Part shown: positions 32,841 to 34,701 of the stretch, piece by piece
Layout: every line of letters starts with the position of its first letter
Position numbering within the stretch: position 1 is the stretch's first letter
Source of the DNA: Lachnospiraceae bacterium
GTDB taxonomy: Bacteria > Bacillota > Clostridia > Lachnospirales > Lachnospiraceae
Length of the DNA: 34,701 nucleotides
Assembly (NCBI GenBank): GCA_017449485.1
Contig: JAFTFP010000203.1
Span: forward strand, 1-34,701
Direction: 5' to 3'
The notes under the pieces: generated by a model
Seen by the model: the letters and a program-made list of their open reading frames with translations, nothing else
The model's database searches: none
What the model was told of the DNA's origin: nothing
Program-made: the position numbers and the translations under genes

Positions 32841-34015
32841 AAGTGGTTTTCGTCTCCAACTACATCAGCCATCATCAGATTCCCTTCTGCGAGGCCATGT
32901 GCGCGCAGCAGGGAGTGGAGTATGCCTTTGTCGAGCTGATGCCCATTGAGCAGGAGCGGCTGCAGATGGGCTGGGAGCGGGCGGAGCTTCCGTATGTCTT
33001 CCGGCTGTATGAGGAGGAAGAAAAGGGAATCACGGACGGGCCGGTGCGGCAGATGATCCGGGACTGCGACATCCTGCTGTTCGGCGGCATGGACCGCGAG
33101 GAGCTGGTGTATGAGCGGCTTCTCTTAAACCTCCCGGTGATCCGCATCAGCGAGAGCATCTATAAGGATGGCCGGTGGAAGGCGGTCTCGCCCCGCGGTC
33201 TGATCCATAAATATCAGGAGTTTACCAGGTGGCGCAAGGCGCCGTGTTACCTGCTGTGTGCCGGTGCCTACGTCGCAGGAGATTTCGAAGTGATCCGGGC
33301 CTTCCCGGACCGCAAATATACCTGGGGCTATTTCCCGCCGATGCGGCAATACCCCGATGAGGCGGCACTTGCCGCCATGAAGAACCCGGAAGAGGTTCAC
33401 ATTCTGTGGGCCGGCCGGTTTGTGGACTTCAAGCACATCGAGGACATGGCGCAGCTGATCCGCAGCGTGCAGAAGGACTATCTGCCGGCGCATCCGGATC
33501 AGAAGGTCTGCTTTGAGATCATCGGCTCCGGCCCGCAGGAAGAGAGCCTGAAAAAGGAATTCGGAGACAGCGTCCTTTTCCATGGCTTTGTGCCCGCCGC
33601 AGAAGTGCGGTCCTACATGGAGCGCGCCGACATTCATGTCTTTACCAGCGACCGCGGGGAAGGCTGGGGCGCCGTCGTCAATGAGGCGATGAACAGCGGC
33701 TGCGCAGTGGTTGCCAGCCATGAGGCCGGCGTGTCCCTGTCAATAATCCGGGACGGAGAAAACGGCCGGATTTACAGATACGGCGACGAGCAGGATCTGT
33801 ACCGGAAGGTCACGGAGCTGATCGGCGATGCCGGTGCGCGCAAGCGCCTGGGACTTGCAGCATATCGGACCATTCTGGAGGAGTGGAACGCCAGGACGGC
33901 AGCAGAGCGCCTTTCGCAGTTCTGCCGCTGTGTGCTGGAGCACAGGGCTTATGAAGCGCCGGAAAGCGGCCCCATGAGCCGGGCTGTTTCTGATCGGAAG
34001 GGTCGGAAGCACTGA
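32837..34015 (+). CDS. GT4-family glycosyltransferase
   Basis: Second GT-B enzyme, 392 residues. The start, KVVFVSNYISHHQIPFCEAMC, is a typical acceptor-domain opening. The donor domain has HILWAGRFVDFKHIEDMAQLIRSV, FEIIGSGPQEESLKKEFG, VLFHGFVPAAEVRSYMERADIHVFTSDRGEGWGAVVNEAMNSGCAVVASHEAG. The last is the Glu-rich UDP-sugar site of GT4. The ATG overlaps the previous stop (ATGA), so the two GT4 genes are coupled and probably add successive sugars. The last 20 residues (PESGPMSRAVSDRKGRKH) look like an unstructured tail. Confidence 0.93.
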   Translation: MKVVFVSNYISHHQIPFCEAMCAQQGVEYAFVELMPIEQERLQMGWERAELPYVFRLYEEEEKGITDGPVRQMIRDCDILLFGGMDREELVYERLLLNLPVIRISESIYKDGRWKAVSPRGLIHKYQEFTRWRKAPCYLLCAGAYVAGDFEVIRAFPDRKYTWGYFPPMRQYPDEAALAAMKNPEEVHILWAGRFVDFKHIEDMAQLIRSVQKDYLPAHPDQKVCFEIIGSGPQEESLKKEFGDSVLFHGFVPAAEVRSYMERADIHVFTSDRGEGWGAVVNEAMNSGCAVVASHEAGVSLSIIRDGENGRIYRYGDEQDLYRKVTELIGDAGARKRLGLAAYRTILEEWNARTAAERLSQFCRCVLEHRAYEAPESGPMSRAVSDRKGRKH

Positions 34016-34027
34016 GAAATTGAGGAG

Positions 34028-34049
34028 CCGGGCCACGAAGACAGCCCGG
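34028..34049 (+). promoter_or_regulatory. Hairpin reaching the ribosome site of the terminal MATE gene
   Basis: CCGGGC (34028-34033) pairs with GCCCGG (34044-34049), and the 3' arm overlaps the first bases of the GGGAG ribosome site (34048-34052) of the next gene. It may lower translation of the transporter relative to the enzymes. No T-run is present. Confidence 0.35.
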
Positions 34050-34057
34050 GAGACATT

Positions 34058-34701
34058 GTGAAAAAAGTCGATTTCGAGCATGGCGGTATTGCTGAGAATA
34101 TTCTCAGGACCGCCTTTCCCATGCTGGTTGCGCAGGTCTTGAGTCTGCTGTACAGCATTGTGGACCGCATCTATATCGGCCGGATTCCCGGCGCAGGCAC
34201 CGAGGCCCTCGGGGCGGTCGGCCTGTGCTTTCCCATCATCATGATCATCGGCGGCTTCACCAATCTCTACGGAATGGGCGGCGCGCCGCTGTACTCCATG
34301 GAGCAGGGCCGGGGCCGGAAAGAGCAGGCCCGCGAAATTCAGAACACCTCATTCCGGCTCCTGCTGGTCACGGCCGTGATCATTACCGTGCTCGGCGAGA
34401 TCTTCTGTACGCCGCTCCTGCATGTGTTCGGCGCGACAGAGGCCGAGATTCCGGCCGCAGCTTCCTATCTGCGCATCTATCTGCTCGGCACGCTTTTCCT
34501 CATGGTCAGCTCCGGCATGAATCCCTTCATCAACGCGCAGGGCTATGCTTCGATCGGCATGCTGTCGGTCATGATCGGCGCAATCACCAACCTGGTGCTG
34601 GATCCGGTCATGATTTTTGCCATGGGTATGGGCATCCGCGGCGCGGCGGCCGCCACCGTCATCTCACAGTTTCTATCGTTTGCCTTTGTCATGCGGTTCT
34701 A
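34058..34701 (+). CDS. MATE/MOP-family transporter, possible polysaccharide flippase (3'-truncated)
   Basis: The frame is open from GTG 34058 to the window end, giving the first 214 residues of a multi-helix protein. EHGGIAENILRTAFPMLVAQVLSLLYSIVDRIYIGRIPGAG, then FPIIMIIGGFTNLYGMGGAPLYSMEQGRGRKEQAREIQNTSF and a FINAQGYASIGMLSVMIGAITNLVLDPVMIFAMGMGIRGAAAATVISQ block, are typical of MepA-type MATE transporters. GGGAG lies five bases before the GTG. It sits 42 nt after the last glycosyltransferase. The cluster has no Wzx so far, and Wzx belongs to the same superfamily, so this protein may flip the lipid-linked repeat unit. It could equally be an unrelated drug exporter; the true end is outside the window. 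Confidence 0.88.
   Translation, partial: MKKVDFEHGGIAENILRTAFPMLVAQVLSLLYSIVDRIYIGRIPGAGTEALGAVGLCFPIIMIIGGFTNLYGMGGAPLYSMEQGRGRKEQAREIQNTSFRLLLVTAVIITVLGEIFCTPLLHVFGATEAEIPAAASYLRIYLLGTLFLMVSSGMNPFINAQGYASIGMLSVMIGAITNLVLDPVMIFAMGMGIRGAAAATVISQFLSFAFVMRF

Overview
This window looks like a chromosomal segment of an anaerobic, gut- or rumen-type Firmicute, most likely a Clostridia/Lachnospiraceae member. That is an inference from moderately high GC, strong GGAGG-type ribosome sites, family-1 sugar ABC transporters with a lipoprotein-style Glu/Ala/Pro linker, DegV, EpsG-type polysaccharide genes and zinc-ribbon membrane proteins. No sequence search was run. No phage, insertion sequence or CRISPR array was seen.

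Region 1 (1-13295, all + strand) is a glycan-utilisation operon. It holds a 5'-truncated sugar-binding lipoprotein, two ABC permeases, a GH63/trehalase-like glycosidase, an Asp/Glu-racemase-like protein, a beta-keto-acid cleavage enzyme (DUF849), a four-carbon-acid-sugar kinase (DUF1537), a GH127 beta-L-arabinofuranosidase-like protein, a nucleoside-hydrolase-like protein and a GH78 alpha-L-rhamnosidase. Most gaps are under 130 nt and several genes overlap. No ATPase for the transporter is present, so a shared MsmX-type ATPase elsewhere is presumed. The logic suggests import of a plant-derived (perhaps pectic) oligosaccharide, intracellular trimming, and an acid-sugar branch. Convergent to it lies a LacI-type regulator (13329-14324, -), preceded on the same strand by a MATE transporter (14409-15767, -).

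Region 2 (15830-16343) is rich in regulatory structure. Two back-to-back promoters overlap at their -35 boxes and serve the MATE gene and a tRNA-Pro(CGG). A strong terminator follows, then helically spaced C-rich direct repeats, a cluster of TGACA boxes, an extended -10 promoter and two mini-ORFs.

Region 3 (16344-19506) encodes an unusual 929-residue protein: cytoplasmic zinc ribbon, Gly/Gln linker, one membrane helix, ZU5-like domain, long helical region, acidic repeat and C-terminal beta-rich domain. A frameshifted second zinc-ribbon gene follows. This is the least explained gene set in the window.

Region 4 (19591-25162) has a GH3 NagZ-like enzyme behind an exactly duplicated extended -10 promoter, a convergent RlmI-like rRNA methyltransferase whose stop codon overlaps the GH3 stop, a DegV fatty-acid-binding protein with a palindrome at its predicted transcription start, galactokinase and a UUCG-loop terminator.

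Region 5 (25189-34701) is an exopolysaccharide/cell-wall polysaccharide operon: GtrB-like bactoprenol glycosyltransferase, WbaP-like priming transferase, Wzz/CpsC-like chain-length protein, GT2, EpsG-type polymerase, GT2, two GT4 enzymes, and a MATE/MOP transporter cut by the window edge that may act as the flippase.
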